Position numbers and translations under genes: made by a program. Shown piece by piece: positions 1-12,969 of a DNA stretch of 64,000 nt. Within the stretch, counting starts at the first letter, position 1. Each line of letters opens with the position of its first letter. The notes below the pieces were generated by a model. The model was not told the origin of the DNA and searched no databases. It saw only the letters and a list, made by a program, of their open reading frames with translations. Source of the DNA: Hemibagrus wyckioides (Eukaryota; Chordata; Actinopteri; Siluriformes; Bagridae); NCBI RefSeq assembly GCF_019097595.1, contig NC_080729.1:2710417-2774416 (forward strand), read 5' to 3'.

Positions 1-120
1 CTAGTAGGCTAAAAAAAACAGAAATCCTTCGGAAACACTACAAAAGTTTTCTCTGAGTTTCTTCTTTCATAGGAGCTTCATATTAACCTCCACTGTGGAG
101 TGGAACATGACAGAAACACT
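1..120. repeat. Dispersed repeat copy A (partner at 54585-54665)
   Basis: The text around bases 3-115 (ctagtaggct, cagaaatcctt, acactacaaa, ttttct, gagtggaacatgacaaa-like) reappears in the same order at 54590-54665. Both copies are diverged. The family is unknown to me. Confidence 0.5.
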
Positions 121-1264
121 CAATCATCAACATGGACACAACAAAAACTAGAGCAAACTCCATTATTTGACCTTTAGAAATAAGAGCACATTTTTCCACC
201 ATTGGAAAGTCTTCAGGAAGGAGAACCTGGGTTTTGTTTTTTAAGAGCATGGTGAGGGAATGCTGGTTTCTCGATGCTACCCCATGTTAGACAATATTAA
301 ATTGCTTAAATTAAATTAAATTTTTTCTTAAACATTGAGGATCAGGATGCAAACTGCAGTTACTGAGGAAACTGTGGAAACTAAACATAACTAAATGAGA
401 AAAACAATAAGAAAACAGTTGTTTGTGAATGTGTGTGAAAATAGTCCTGACTTGTGTCTCCAGTATCCTTGACAGTTTTTTCCATCGCCTTGAATATTGA
501 CACCTTGAGTTTTCCAGCTGGTGCTCAGATAAAAGGGAGGGAGAGAAGATTTACCGACAGATGTGTAAAGCAATGTCCTGAATGACGTGACCGTATTCCA
601 CCCTCCAATCGCGCCATACATCTCCAGCTAAAAGAGCGAGTCGGTTAATCATGTCAATGAAGAAAACTCTTAAGATAAAGAGATGACACATTAAAGACAG
701 GAACGGAATCGTTTTCTGCCTGCTGCTATCAAGATGATTAAGAACTAACCTGCTGTTACAGTGGGAAAAAAAAATTCTTCAGAGACGGGATTTGTTTTCT
801 CTTCGAATCGTTTAGCTTGTTTAAAGATGGAGGTGAGATTTTTACGGGGTTATTAAAGCATCTGGAACAGCGAACAGCTCTGCAGAAAAGTCTACACACA
901 GATCGATGTCTAAGAGCACCTTCTGATCAATAAGAACGCAGCGGGCTTCGTCTCAACGGCTCTTTCATCGTTACGAGCGAGGATGCCGAATACGTGCAAA
1001 CATTTCTGCCTGTCAATCATCACCACCACGTCTTTTAAGCCGTTCGATTTTAAAGCAACATCCCCAGATATCTATAATTCAACTCCAGTTTAAACAGACA
1101 GGGTTAATGTTTTTGCTCCCCCCTTTTTTCATACCAAGGATGCTTTTTGATCGAAAGACCAAAGAAATGTTTTTGTACAGTCCTTCGTCAGACATCAGGC
1201 ATGTCCAAACAAACATGAATACAATGACTTGTTCAGGGGTTTCGACATTTTGAGGCTAAATATT

Positions 1265-2560
1265 GATATTTGGTGCATTAGCACACTGTACGGGTTTTTT
1301 GGTTCCTTTTGGATTCTTAAGGCTTTATGCACTGGAATCTGATCCACTTCCATGTGGGCTGCTTTCTATGAGGTTCCTTCTGGATATGTTTATTGTTTAC
1401 TCAGTGATTAAGTTTTTCTCCTTATTATTATTAGTCCTTTTACAGGTCTGATATCTATAGGATTATTTAGATTTAATGAGTCGTTCAGTGGATTCTACAG
1501 AATTTCTAATGTATTTGTTTGGAATATAAATTGGAATAAATATAGTCCTGGTCTCCATGTTAGGTTCTTGTTATATTTTCAGGATATTTTAAAAATGACT
1601 TCTCGGAATATGGTTTGGTTTCTTTTAGATTGTTATCAGATATAAGATGATCAGGGGCAATACAATTTATTGTTTTTTGGATTTGTCGGATTTTTAAGTA
1701 TCAGCCATTGGAATGTGGATTTCTAAAAGGCTCTCATTGAGATTGTTTTTGATCCGATTTCTATGGGGTTCTTATATACGATTTTTTTTACTTTTTGCTT
1801 TGTCTGATTCCTGTGGAGTTCCTGTCGGATATTTATTGATTACTCAGTGGAATATGGTTTATTTCTGTAGGCTAATTAGAGTTTAATGGATCAGACAATG
1901 GAATATGGTCTGATTGTCTGATTTGGGTTCTTATTGGATGTATATTACTGTCTGATTTCTGTGGGCTTATTGGATTTTTACGGTAGTTCCTATTTTTTGT
2001 TGTTTTGGAATTACCAGTGATTGGTTTTGGTTTCTGTGATTGGTTTCCTGTTGGATATTTCCCAGGATACCTACTGGAATCTAGTCTGGTTTCTAATGGG
2101 TTCTTATTCTTTGAATCTTGAATCTTATCAGATTTTTACTGGTTGCCCAATGCAGTAGTTTTGACTTCTATCATGTTCCTCTTTGTACTTTTAGGAGCTA
2201 CCCATTGGTATATGTTTTATTTCTACTAGGTTCTTACAGGTTACCTTTCAAGTGTGGTCTGATTTTTATGGTCTAAATGTGTTTTTTATTGGTTTCCAGT
2301 TGGAACATGGTCAGATATTGATTGGATTTTAACAGCTTACCACTAGGATATGGTGTGATGTCTATCTTTGAGCTTCTTATTGGATTTTTGAGATAACCAC
2401 CGGAGTACGGTCTGCTTTCTGTCGGGTTCATACTGAATTTCTACAAGTTACTATTAGAATATGGAGATTTCTGTGGTGTAGTTGGAATTTCATTGGTTGC
2501 TCAATGGAATACAGTCTGATTTCAGTGCGTTTCTTTTACATTTCAGGAATTAATCATTAA
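1265..2560. repeat. Highly diverged tandem array, period about 50-58 bp
   Basis: A unit of the form tggaatatggtctgatttct, then gggttcttattggatttt, then acaggttaccc recurs with many substitutions and indels over about 1.3 kb. Clear restarts lie near 1845, 1899, 2069, 2200, 2250, 2296, 2342, 2400, 2453 and 2500. The array is too decayed for exact units. The open frames inside it are repeat-driven. Confidence 0.7.
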
Positions 2561-4999
2561 TATGAAACCTACACACCATTTCACTCTTGTGCTAGACTAG
2601 GTTTAAGTTAAGCTTAAACAGGTAATGACTTCTGTCGGTTGCCATGAGTACCATCCTGTGTCTCTCAAGGACATTCTGTGCTGGTCCTTGGCAGGATAAA
2701 TTACAGTAGCATGAATTTGCATATCTTAATATTCCATTTAAGATATAACAACAATTAATTAACGTAGAAACCTTTAAAACTGTTAGATCCTGATGGGACA
2801 AAATGGTTCAAGGAAACCATTAGGCAAGATCCCAATAGTAAATTAAAGCTAATATATCTGCTGTGTCGTTCTGAATGGACATTTATCATTTATCCTGGCT
2901 GTTGTTGTTTGTTTTTTGTTTTTTTTTCATATTATGTTTAGCACTCACTTTAACAATCAGCAGCATGTGGACACGCCAAGCTCTCAGTCCACGCTCTCAT
3001 TTTTCCTCCTTGTAAGTCTGCTGCTTGGAGAGTACATTTTACCATTAATTATTCAAATAAAAGCATCTCAGCCTCGGCCTGTGGAAATGAAACACCTCCT
3101 GACTTTACATTAGCTGCTGGACCAAATGTCTGGCTGGATTTCAATAATTTGCATGTTTTATTGAGGTTTATAGATTATAAGAAAGCATTATCTCAAAAAT
3201 AGGTTAAAATCCAGAATTAAATTAAAAAAATTATATTTTTTTGCTATGAACTGTACTTGTGTGGTGCTTAAAAAAAGCAAGGCGTTTTGTTTTTATCTGA
3301 CAAAAATAGTGCTATATCTGATTACAGCTGTCTGATGTGTTATTTTGACAATATTTAACCCTGAAATTCATGGTTTGGACCGAAAAGACATCCACTATTC
3401 AATTTTTTACATATTAATATAACGTATTATTAACTAGCATTCTTGACACTTTTTATGGCAAAAAAAGAAACTGTATCAAAGCACTATTTTATAGTTTGAC
3501 AGCCAAATAATGTGGGTAGAAGACATATTTACAGATTATGAATATGACATTTAAAATTTATGTGAGTGTCACAGCTAGGATTGTTCACACAGGCTGAATA
3601 TATTTGCAACATATCTGACTATTATTAAGCGTTAGTATATCATAGTCTGAAGAGTATTTCTTTTTAAATAGCTCTCTCCTTAATGCTGCTGGATTGCACT
3701 TGACATCCTAAAAAAAACGTCAGCTTTTATATTTTTAAAATGCAGTTTTTGAGACTTTAAAGCAAAGTGCCTGATGAGGGACCACTGAACAAGCGCTCAA
3801 AGAAAATCTGGCAACCAGAACCTGGAGGTGTGAATGATATACACGAGGGTTGTTTTAATAATCTGAAAACTTAGCACAGAGTCATGCTGACTCCGAATCT
3901 GAGAAACTTCCTTCATGTAAATGCCACCAAAAATGGAATATGGTCCAAAGTGTGTATTAGGTACTGCTTATGGGCGGAGCTTAGTATGAGTATTATGCAA
4001 AGTATTTCTTTTAAGGACAATTTAAGGGAGCTGTCTATTGATGTCTACAGTCCAGGTGCTTGCATATGTGATGTGCTTTCTCTCACTGAACCTGAATCCC
4101 TGCAGGATGTGACTCAAGTGCCAGCAGGGAGACGAGGCTAGGTAAACAAGGTCGGCGTACACCGATGCGGCTAATGAGAGGTGATGTATTGTGTACTTCC
4201 GCCCCGAAAACTGCTTTCCACGCTTGTCTGGAAAATCAGTTTGAATAATGCGAGGCTTCGGAAATGTGTTAAAGCTACACTAATGCAGTGCAAATGCGTG
4301 TCACTTTGGATCAAGGAACACTAGGCTGGGATTTGTTCTGGGCCGGTGTTAGCATGACTAGCATGGCGGGTTGCAGTAAAACGTTTTGGAACCTGCGAGA
4401 ACACGCTAGCCATCAAGCCCAGAATTGGATCCATTAATAGGATCACTCCAAATCAAAAAACAAATTGAAAATATATCTAAGGTGCTAGATTCCCCCAGGT
4501 ACAGCCTACGGTTGCCAGGCATCAAGTTTTCATTCCACACAAACACATCAGCGCTAAACTCTCCCCTCATGAAGCCAATTAAAGGACAATTTTTTCAGCA
4601 TGTTGAACTGAAATTGGTTCATAACAGTGTCGAATGGCACAATCTCTCCTCGACAGCTCCAATTCTGTTCCCATTTAGCGGGTAAATGCAAGCGCTATAG
4701 AGCCGCATCACTGATGTTCCTGATAACGGCTAGTCAGAAGAACATATGAGCTCCTATTAATTTTTTTTTTTCCGGCAGCACAATAAAGGTGTGTTGGCAT
4801 CAGTGAAATCTTACTGTATGTGATAAAGGTTTGGTATAGAAAATGTCATTTAGAGTTGCTAATTCTGTTTTCTACTCCAATTGATATTAGCTAGTGAAAA
4901 AATATGTACGTCAGTAGGCAACGTTAGCTGGCTTAGTTATTAATTCAGTTAAAAAAATGGGTTTTTTTCTTTTTTTTTTTACTATTATGACCATTTTCA

Positions 5000-5260
5000 C
5001 CCCGAATGATTCATCCTAAGTGATTCACATAAATGATTCCTCCTGAATAATACCCATGAATGATTCATCCTCAATGATTCACTTGAATGATTCCCCCTGA
5101 ATAATTCCCATGAATGATTCCTGCTGAATGAATCCTCCTGAATGAATCCTCTGGAATGATTCCCCATAAATGATTCCTCTGAATAATACCCATGAATGAT
5201 ACCCATGAATGATTCCTCCTGAGTGATTCCTCCTGAATGATTCCCATAAATTGTTTGAAT
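5000..5260. repeat. Degenerate 13-14-bp minisatellite, locus 1
   Basis: Units such as tgaatgattcctcc, tgaatgattcccc and tgaataataccca follow one another. The same family recurs at 6068-6180 and 7545-8090, suggesting one older array broken into three pieces. The minus-strand frame yields an Asn-His-Ser-rich peptide as a by-product. Confidence 0.85.
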
Positions 5261-5632
5261 TATTCCTATTATTTATTTAGTCTTCCTTTATTGCAGTTGT
5301 TTACTGTTGTTAAAATTCTCACACTTATCTATAACGTCACAGTAATATAGCTAAATGCACAACAATTTTTGCAAAGTCATTTCATTGGTACTTAAGGATT
5401 TGTAGACTTTTGAGGATCATACAGTATCTGTTGCACAAAACAGAGCATTCTCAAAAATGGAAAATAAATCATCTTAATACATCTTCAGGCATTCTTTCAT
5501 TAAAATGCCTCTGTTGCTGTGGCAGACTGCCAATGAGATTATTAATTTCATTTTGTCCATAATGCTCCTCCACTCTGTGTTTCGAAAATCTGAAAACCTC
5601 ACTCTCAGCTTGGCTCTCAAAGTGTGTATCTG

Positions 5633-5661
5633 GTGTGTGTGTGTGTGTGTGTGTGTGTGTG
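5633..5661. repeat. (GT)n microsatellite
   Basis: An uninterrupted dinucleotide run of about 14 units. Confidence 0.98.
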
Positions 5662-6067
5662 GAGTGGGGGCATACTTGAAAATTTCTGTGTACAAATGGC
5701 AAATACAGCTCAAGATGCTGAAAGCACTTAGAAGTCACTGCAGGAGACATAAAGGAATGGCACTAAAAAAAAAAACAACAGAGGAAGTGTTTAAGCCTCT
5801 GAGCACATTATTAAGGCGAGGTTTATAAAGGCTAGGGACTGAGCAATGATTTATGTAAGAAATAAAACGCTCAGTGTTTTTCTTCTCCTCTCCTGAAATG
5901 AATAAGACAAAACAATGGAGCTTGTCATGTTATGGAGGAAAATTTACTTACGGAATATATGAAGCATCTTCTGTAAATGTTAAATAAAAGCAGAAAATAA
6001 AAGCATCAACAAAAGTATGAATTTCTTTCTTAAATAACATTAGAAGATTATGACTCCTTATCATTTT

Positions 6068-6180
6068 CCCCTGAATATTTCTCCTGAACAATTCCTCCTG
6101 AATGATTCCTCCTAAAAGATTCCCCTGAATGATTCCTCCTAAAAGATTCCACCTGAATGATTCCTCTTGAATGGATCACT
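6068..6180. repeat. Degenerate 13-14-bp minisatellite, locus 2
   Basis: About eight units of the tgaatgattcctcc type, some with the variant aaaagattcc. Same family and orientation as the arrays at 5000 and 7545. Confidence 0.85.
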
Positions 6181-7544
6181 CTGAATCTCTGTGAAGCCTT
6201 GAACAAGCCTAAGCTTTTCACATTTCTGGATAAGTCGCTGCTGTGCTGTGGGGCAGCTAACCTATGTACTAATGAACAGAAACAAAAAATGCATCTTGTT
6301 CCGTTTTCACATTTAGTTCCATTAATACCATCTTTAACGCTTTAAAAAAGGTTTTTATTTTTTCATTTGCTTGTTTTTCACATTACAGTGATTTAGAAGT
6401 GCATCAAAAATGTTTTCATGCATGATTGTACCAGGATTGATCAGAAAATAACTGGGTTGTTCTCTGAGAGACGCTTCTTATTGGGCACGATAGACGTTGC
6501 TTTGCCTCTGCATGTCATGGAAGCACACTTCTCTCTGAGAAAATACAGAATACTGTAATTATCTAAGACCAAATAACGCATCACTACTTACAGGGTGAGG
6601 TCAATAAACCAATTTCTCTGACATTTCTAAACACTATGCTATTACTAATTGCTAGATCCATTAGTGAGGATAATAATTGGATGGATAAGATATGAAATGG
6701 AATTGCAATTTACAGCAAAATAAATTGGATTGTTTTTTTTTTGTGAGCTCTGGAAATAAACACATTTCGTTCCATGGGTAATGGTGGTCTTTAGGAGACA
6801 TGAAAGGAACCTTCATTTTAACGATTCTGCAGGAAGTGCAGAGGTTCTCGGAGCTCTGTTCCTGCAGCGTTTCGTTTGAACCCTAATCTAACACGCTTCA
6901 AGCAGCAGACATCAGGTTTACCAGGAACATCTTAGGCTACGTTCACGTTATAAATTCCTCTGATCTATTTCGAACCAGTTTTCTTATCCTTCCATTGAAT
7001 ATCGTCACTACTGTCCTCCATTTCGCTTTGCCAGGCTGGTACCACTGGATAACGACGATGGCGATGGCGATGGTGATGGTGATGGAGAAGAATGTTTCTG
7101 TTACATATGCATTCAAGGGATAAATATAGAGAATGTTCCTGGATCTTCCATCTAGAGGCAAATATTCCATAATATACAGCTGCTTTAATCAGCTTGTGAG
7201 ATTCTGGGAATGTTTCATATGGACACACACACACACACACACAATAGTCGACTAATTATGGTGAGTAGCAGGGTTCAGTTTTCCAATCCAAGAGCCAACT
7301 GTCAACCATATGAGTTTATCTGTTGCTATAGAAACTATAACATATAAGAACAAGCCTATTAATATAACCTGTGATTTGTAGCTGCACTTCTGTCAAATTA
7401 AGCAACACCTTCTGACCAGTCGCTGTGGTGTAACGGTGTTTAATCCTTTCCAATCCTCATTATTTCTCCAAAACATCAGACAAACTCTATTTCATGTTTA
7501 ACAGAAAACACCAGATTAAACATGATCCTTAAATTATTCTGATT

Positions 7545-8090
7545 CGTCTTGAATGATTCCCTCATATGATTCACCCTGTACAGTTTCTCCTAAATGACTT
7601 CCCTTGTATGATTCACCCTGCACGATTCCTCCTGAATGATTCACCCTGAGCAGTTTCTCCTAAATGACTCCCCTTGTATGATTCATCCTGAATTGTTCCT
7701 CCTGCATGATTCCTCCTGAATGATTCATCCTGCATGATTGGTCCAGAACAATTCCCCTGTATGATTCACCCTGAACAGTTTCTCCTGAATGACTCCCCTT
7801 GTATGATTCGATCTGAACGGTTCCTCTTGCGTGGTTCCTCCTGAATGACTCCTCCTGAATGATTCACCTTGGATGGTTCCCCCTGCATGATTCCTCCTAG
7901 ATGACTCACTCTAAACAGTTCCTCCTGCATGATTCCTCCTAAATGATTCATCCTTTACAATTGGTCCAGAATGATTCCCTTGTATGAATCACCCTGAACA
8001 GCTTCTCTTGAATGATTCCCCTTGTATGATTCACCCTGAATGATTCTTCCTCTATGATTCCTCCTGAATAATTTGCCTTCCCTCTGAGCA
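7545..8090. repeat. Degenerate 13-14-bp minisatellite, locus 3
   Basis: The longest of the three tgaatgattcctcc arrays. It contains a higher-order pattern in which a block reading tgtatgattcaccctgaaca, then gtttctcctaaatgactccc, recurs several times (near 7566, 7612, 7676, 7760 and 7983). Confidence 0.85.
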
Positions 8091-8701
8091 ATGCCCTCAA
8101 AATGATTTATTATAAATGATTCAGCAATTCAGTGCTCATTTAGTTACAGCATTTATATAATAATTAAAGTTACATGATGTGAAGTTGATTTAATCAGAAT
8201 GTTTTATACAGACACACACACACCGAATACAGAGATTAACAGCTGTCAGTTTCCTAGTGCTAGAGCCGACATCGCTAGAGAAATAAAATCAGTGCCACTC
8301 CTACAAATGGCGCAGTTACTCCAAATAATAATCCCGTCCAAATAGGGCTTTAGAGTCCAGTGTGTTCGGTTACTATGAAGTCGAGCTCTAGGAACACAAA
8401 ATCGTAGTAACCCATGAAAAATGAACACTTCTTTTCAAAAACATGCCCAAGCCTACATCTAGAGAAGATCTGAGGTTGGAATTCTTACCAGTTTCTGCCT
8501 TTTAGCTACTGTACATCTTTCAAAGTCAAGTCATAAACAGCACCAAGGGACACAATGCAGTTTATTGCAGAACAGGCCACGGCCTGGGGAGAGTTTTTAA
8601 CCAGAAGCTCAGAGATGACCTACTCTGAACCCCTGAAGCCATGTGAGCAACAGTATTCCACAGTATTTATCGACCTGTTCTCATCCGATGACTCATCTCA
8701 T

Positions 8702-8729
8702 CACACACACACACACACACACACACACA
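8702..8729. repeat. (CA)n microsatellite
   Basis: An uninterrupted run of 14 CA units. Confidence 0.98.
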
Positions 8730-9589
8730 GGCTTTAAATACCAGGAAGTCTTCTAACACAAGTAGAACGGACATAACACAGAGTAAATATTATTTCTTTA
8801 TCTTTATACAGAGTTGATGTCCAATATCGGTGTTATCTGAAGGGAAGATTGCCTCATTAAACACACTAATATGACTCAAAGTGCCATATGGTGTGGAGCT
8901 AATGTTGCGGAACCGATGTGGCCTGCGTCAGATTGGGTTAGTTTTGCAGTATTTCACTTTAAACTGGCACCAGGTGCCAGGCACCTCGCAGCAAACTGGC
9001 TAAAGGACGCAGCGAGGACGCAACGAGGAACTCAACAGCGCTATTCCTTTTTGATGGTAATCTTAAGATTAGCATTCAGGCACACAAACACAACCGCCGT
9101 GAGGAGTCAGCGCGAGTCCAGTAACAACCAACAGCCTGGTGACTGGCAGCACCTGGTATTTGCCTGGGTGCAGCGTGACAGGCAGCACAAAGGACGGAGA
9201 AAACCTGACGGCGTGTTTTAAAGTCAATATTCATTCACGCTCAGCTGTAATGAAAGGGTCGCGCAGCTTTGGTGACAGGGGTGCAATCAAAGTGACTTTC
9301 CGGGAGGCTGGTGCTTAAAGGGCCGCACGAGATGTTAGGCACAAATGTAGAGTTTCCGTTCATCCAGATGAAGTGACTTCTCCATTTGAAGGGAAGAACA
9401 GCATCATGGGATGGTCAGATTTAGGAGGAAAACATCAGTCAGCTTAGTTACTTAACTTAGCTCTAGTCTTAATTCTTATTAGCAAACAGAAAAAGCTAAG
9501 TATAATGGAAATGAACCAGGTTACAGCAAAGTTTCATGAACGTTTCACCCGATATGGCCGACCTAACCACCTTAAATTCCTAGCTAACG

Positions 9590-9870
9590 TGAGTTTTCTG
9601 TATGTTTTATGTAACATGTTTACACCGGTGCCTTTAGACCAAATGTCAGATCTGTCCCATGAGATCAGAGGTGTAAATTACACACAGCGTTTAAATGTCA
9701 GGGATTTTTTTATCTGTTCAGCAGAAGAGACGAAAGTCCTTCAAGAATAAAACGCAGGTTCAAGACACTTTGATTAGATGTTCAGAAATTGCAGCATTAT
9801 TGATAAGTCTAGCTAGCGTCCCTAATCTATCCGTTCATGCCATGCTAGCGGGTCATTTTGTACCGCTTTT
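9590..9870. repeat. Diverged direct duplication, copy 1
   Basis: Matches 11935-12215 in the same orientation: shared blocks include agaccaaatgtcag, gatcagaggtgtaaattaca, cacacagcgtttaaatgtc-like, ttcaagaataaaacgca-like and gatgagtctagcgagcg-like text. The copies are about 2.35 kb apart and differ by many substitutions and small indels. The family is unknown. No coding signal is shared, because the frames differ between copies. Confidence 0.75.
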
Positions 9871-11359
9871 GTATTTGTCTTGTTTCGTGATTGCAGCAGT
9901 TAGGACTTGTGGGCGTGGCCTATCTAGCATTTTAGAAATTCTAGTAGCTTTTTATAGATTCTACATAATCACAAATGAAGATGTTTGAATTACACGCTAC
10001 GAGCTCGGCTAGCATAGCTGGCAGATTATGCTACTAATAGTAATTCTAATAGTAATGTAGTTCTAATTTGGCCTCATTAGCTCAATTTCTGACCTACAGA
10101 TTTTGGACCCTGATGTTAGGAATGTTGAAAAATCAGAGAACACATTGGAAATCCTTCCCGTGTTGGGCTTTGCAGTTTCACAAACAGAGTATTGTCATGT
10201 CGGAGCCCCGAGGGTGATTGAACTGCAGGGATTTGTAAATTCCTGAAGGAGGCCTTTGTCAGGCTGGCTAATCCATCACTGAGCAGCAGATCTGTGCCCT
10301 AATCAGAATGAATGATGATGCTGTGATCAAGGGTGCAGGTCAATCTCTATTCCAGACTTCATTTGCATGAAGCGGTGCAGCCTCCTCGGAGGGCACACAC
10401 CTCGATGCCTACTGGTCCAGTTTACCAATCGTCTTCTGTCCTTGAGACGACGTGAGAGAAAGGTACAAAAGTCTGCAGAGCTTTTGTCCAGATGTCACAC
10501 ACGGTGGAACTGAAAAGGCCCAAGATTTCTGCAAGTCATTCTGGCTATTTTCAACAACAAGAAAAAACACGTCACTTTGCTGATATGACAAGACATTTTT
10601 AAAGACTTACGCCAAAACCCGGCGGATATGTTCTGTCTAACGACGTCCTTTTGATGCAACAAGGCAGCATTTGGCAGGAAACAGGGCCAAGGAAGATGGA
10701 GTACCAGAGCTGAGAGAGCACTTAGGCCTGTGCTGTGACTAACGGCGCTCTGCATGCTCTCTAGATCACACCCAGGAACATTTCCAACAAAGTTCAGCTC
10801 ATTCTTTTTCCTGGCTTTTGTCCCCCCGTGGAGAGGGCAGGGAATTGATGAGATTCTTTGTGTAGAGACTAACAGATGAAGCGGCATCCACCATCTGCTG
10901 ATATGTCCTCCAACATCCTGGAGAAAGAGAGACCTTACAGTTCGAGATCCAGAACCTTTTCAGGAAGTGGAAGATTTCCAGAAGTTTCCTGAATGAAAAA
11001 GAAGTTCCTGGAAGAGTTCTTGTTTTGCTTTGGCATTGCAGGATCTGTGACCTTTAGAGAAAATAACAGAAGTGCCACAAGCTGTGCAACAGATCCATCA
11101 TTACAACACCACGTTAATTTATCTTTTTAAACCCGCTGCAGGACACCAGAATAACGAACAAACATTGCGGAAACATTTCACACTGTGCTACCGCTGATAT
11201 GAAACAAGTTTTAGAAATCCTTAATTAGCAAAAAGTCAGGGTTTCTTTTTTTTTTGAAACAATAAAAGTCAGTTGTTTTATGAAGCGGCTTTTACTACTG
11301 CCTTTTTTTTTTTTTCGCTAAATTGCTTCAACTTGTAACTCTTACTAATCCTACCTATC

Positions 11360-11719
11360 CATCCATCCATTGTCTATACCTGCTTTATTCCTAATTAGGG
11401 TCACGGGGGTCTGCTGGAGCCTATCCCAGCACACATTGGGCGATAGGCAGGGGTACACCCTGGACAGGTCACCAGTCCATCACAGGGCCACACATATAGA
11501 CAGATAACCACACACACTCCTATGGGCAAATGAGAATTACCAATCAACCTGTTTTTGGACTGTGGGAGGAAACCGGAGTACCCGGAATAAACCCACGCAG
11601 GCACGGGGAGAACATGCAAACTCCACACAGAAAGGCCCCTGCCTGTTCGAACCCGGGATTCGAACCCAGGACCTTCTTGCTGTGAGGCAACAGCTAACCA
11701 CTAAGCCACTGTGATGCCC
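11360..11719 (-). mobile_element. tRNA-derived SINE with L2-like 3' tail and intact target-site duplication
   Basis: Read on the minus strand, the 5' end has Pol III box A TGGCTTAGTGG (complement of 11699-11709) and box B GGTTCGAATCC (complement of 11656-11666). The body carries the familiar fish text GGAGTTTGCATGTTCTCC and GGTTTCCTCCCACAGTCCAA. The 3' end carries GACCCTAATTAGGAATAAAG and a (TGGA)n tail. A 16-bp direct repeat flanks it: actaatcctacctatc at 11344-11359 and actaatcctacccatc at 11720-11735, one mismatch. This fits target-primed insertion of a full-length, fairly young copy. The exact SINE family name was not checked. Confidence 0.9.
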
Positions 11720-11934
11720 ACTAATCCTACCCATCTCCTGATAACTAACTAGCCTAGCTTGCTGTCTAGATTTCACTTCTTGTTATTAATAATGCAGAAA
11801 TTAAAGTGTAGGGGCAATGGAGATCTTTTGCCTTTACTGTAGCTTTTGAGGCAGTAATCTGTATAAAAAAAACACCATCTCTGGATCAAACCATCTGTGA
11901 ACACCAGGGGAGCTTCACCTATCATCTATTTAAA

Positions 11935-12215
11935 CATCTCGCTAACATGTTTACCGCAGTGGCTTTACACCTCTAGACCAAATGTCAGCCCCGTCCCATG
12001 TGATCAGAGGTGTAAATTACACACAGTGTTTAAATGTCGGGTTTTTTTCCTCCGGTCAGTAGAACAGATGAAACTCCTTCGAGAATAAAAACGCAAATCC
12101 AGGGACACTTCCACATGTTCTGTGTGACTTGGTGAAGTTGCAATGTTGTTGATGAGTCTAGCGAGCGATTCTAACCCTCATGTTCATGCTAGTCATGCTT
12201 GTTTTGTATTGTTTA
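11935..12215. repeat. Diverged direct duplication, copy 2
   Basis: Partner of 9590-9870. It lies between a SINE (11360-11719) and the 20-21-bp minisatellite starting near 12240. It may be a segmental duplicate or a low-copy dispersed repeat. Confidence 0.75.
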
Positions 12216-12239
12216 TGGTTTGCTGCATGTACTGACTGT

Positions 12240-12770
12240 AGCATCGTAGATGTCATTTGATAGCTCTGTGCTGTTTTATGTAGCTCTGTGTGGCCTTTAT
12301 GCAGCTCTGTGTTGTTTTATGTAGCTCTGTGTGGCCTTTATGTAGCTCTGTGTGGCCTTTATGTAGCTCTGTGTGGCCTTTATGTAGCTCTGTGTTGTTT
12401 TATGTAGCTCTGTGTTGTCTTTATGCAGCTCTGTGTTGTTTTATGTAGCTCTGTGTGGCCTTTATGCAGCTCTGTGTTGTTTTATGTAGCTCTGTGTTGT
12501 TTTATGTAGCTCTGTGTGGCCTTTATGCAGCTCTGTGTTGTTTTATGTAGCTCTGTGTGGCCTTTATGCAGCTCTGTGTTGTTTTATGTAGCTCTGTGTG
12601 GCCTTTATGCAGCTCTGTGTGGCCTTTATGTAGCTCTGTATTGTTTTATGTAGCTCTGTGTTGCTTTATGTAGCTCTGTATTGTTTTATCTAGCTCTATG
12701 TTGTCATTATGCAGCTCTGTGCTGTTTTTATGTAGCTCTGTGTTGTTTTATGTAGCTCTGTTGTTTTATG
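12240..12770. repeat. 20-21-bp minisatellite
   Basis: About 25 units alternate between two versions, tagctctgtgttgttttatg and tagctctgtgtggcctttatg. Their mixed order suggests unequal exchange of a two-unit block. Units are close to identical, so the array is young. Confidence 0.95.
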
Positions 12771-12774
12771 TAGC

Positions 12775-12969
12775 ACTAATACTACTATTCCTAATAATAC
12801 TATAAAAAACTACTGTACACTACTGTATTTTTTTCTACTACTATTACTACTACTGTAACCATGTCTACTACTACTATTGCTAATACTACTAAAAAACTAC
12901 TACTATTACTTCTACTACTGTAAACAGATCTACTGCTATAAAAACTACTACTATTATACTATTACTACT
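12775..12969. repeat. (CTA)n-type trinucleotide tract, left of an RTE relic
   Basis: Imperfect tactac/ctactattac runs. The same type resumes at 13263-13615 beyond the LINE fragment. Confidence 0.85.

Noticed and set aside
8871..9221. 116-codon plus-strand frame with normal-looking composition
   Set aside because: No domain recognised, no splice or promoter context, and length within chance for this much sequence.
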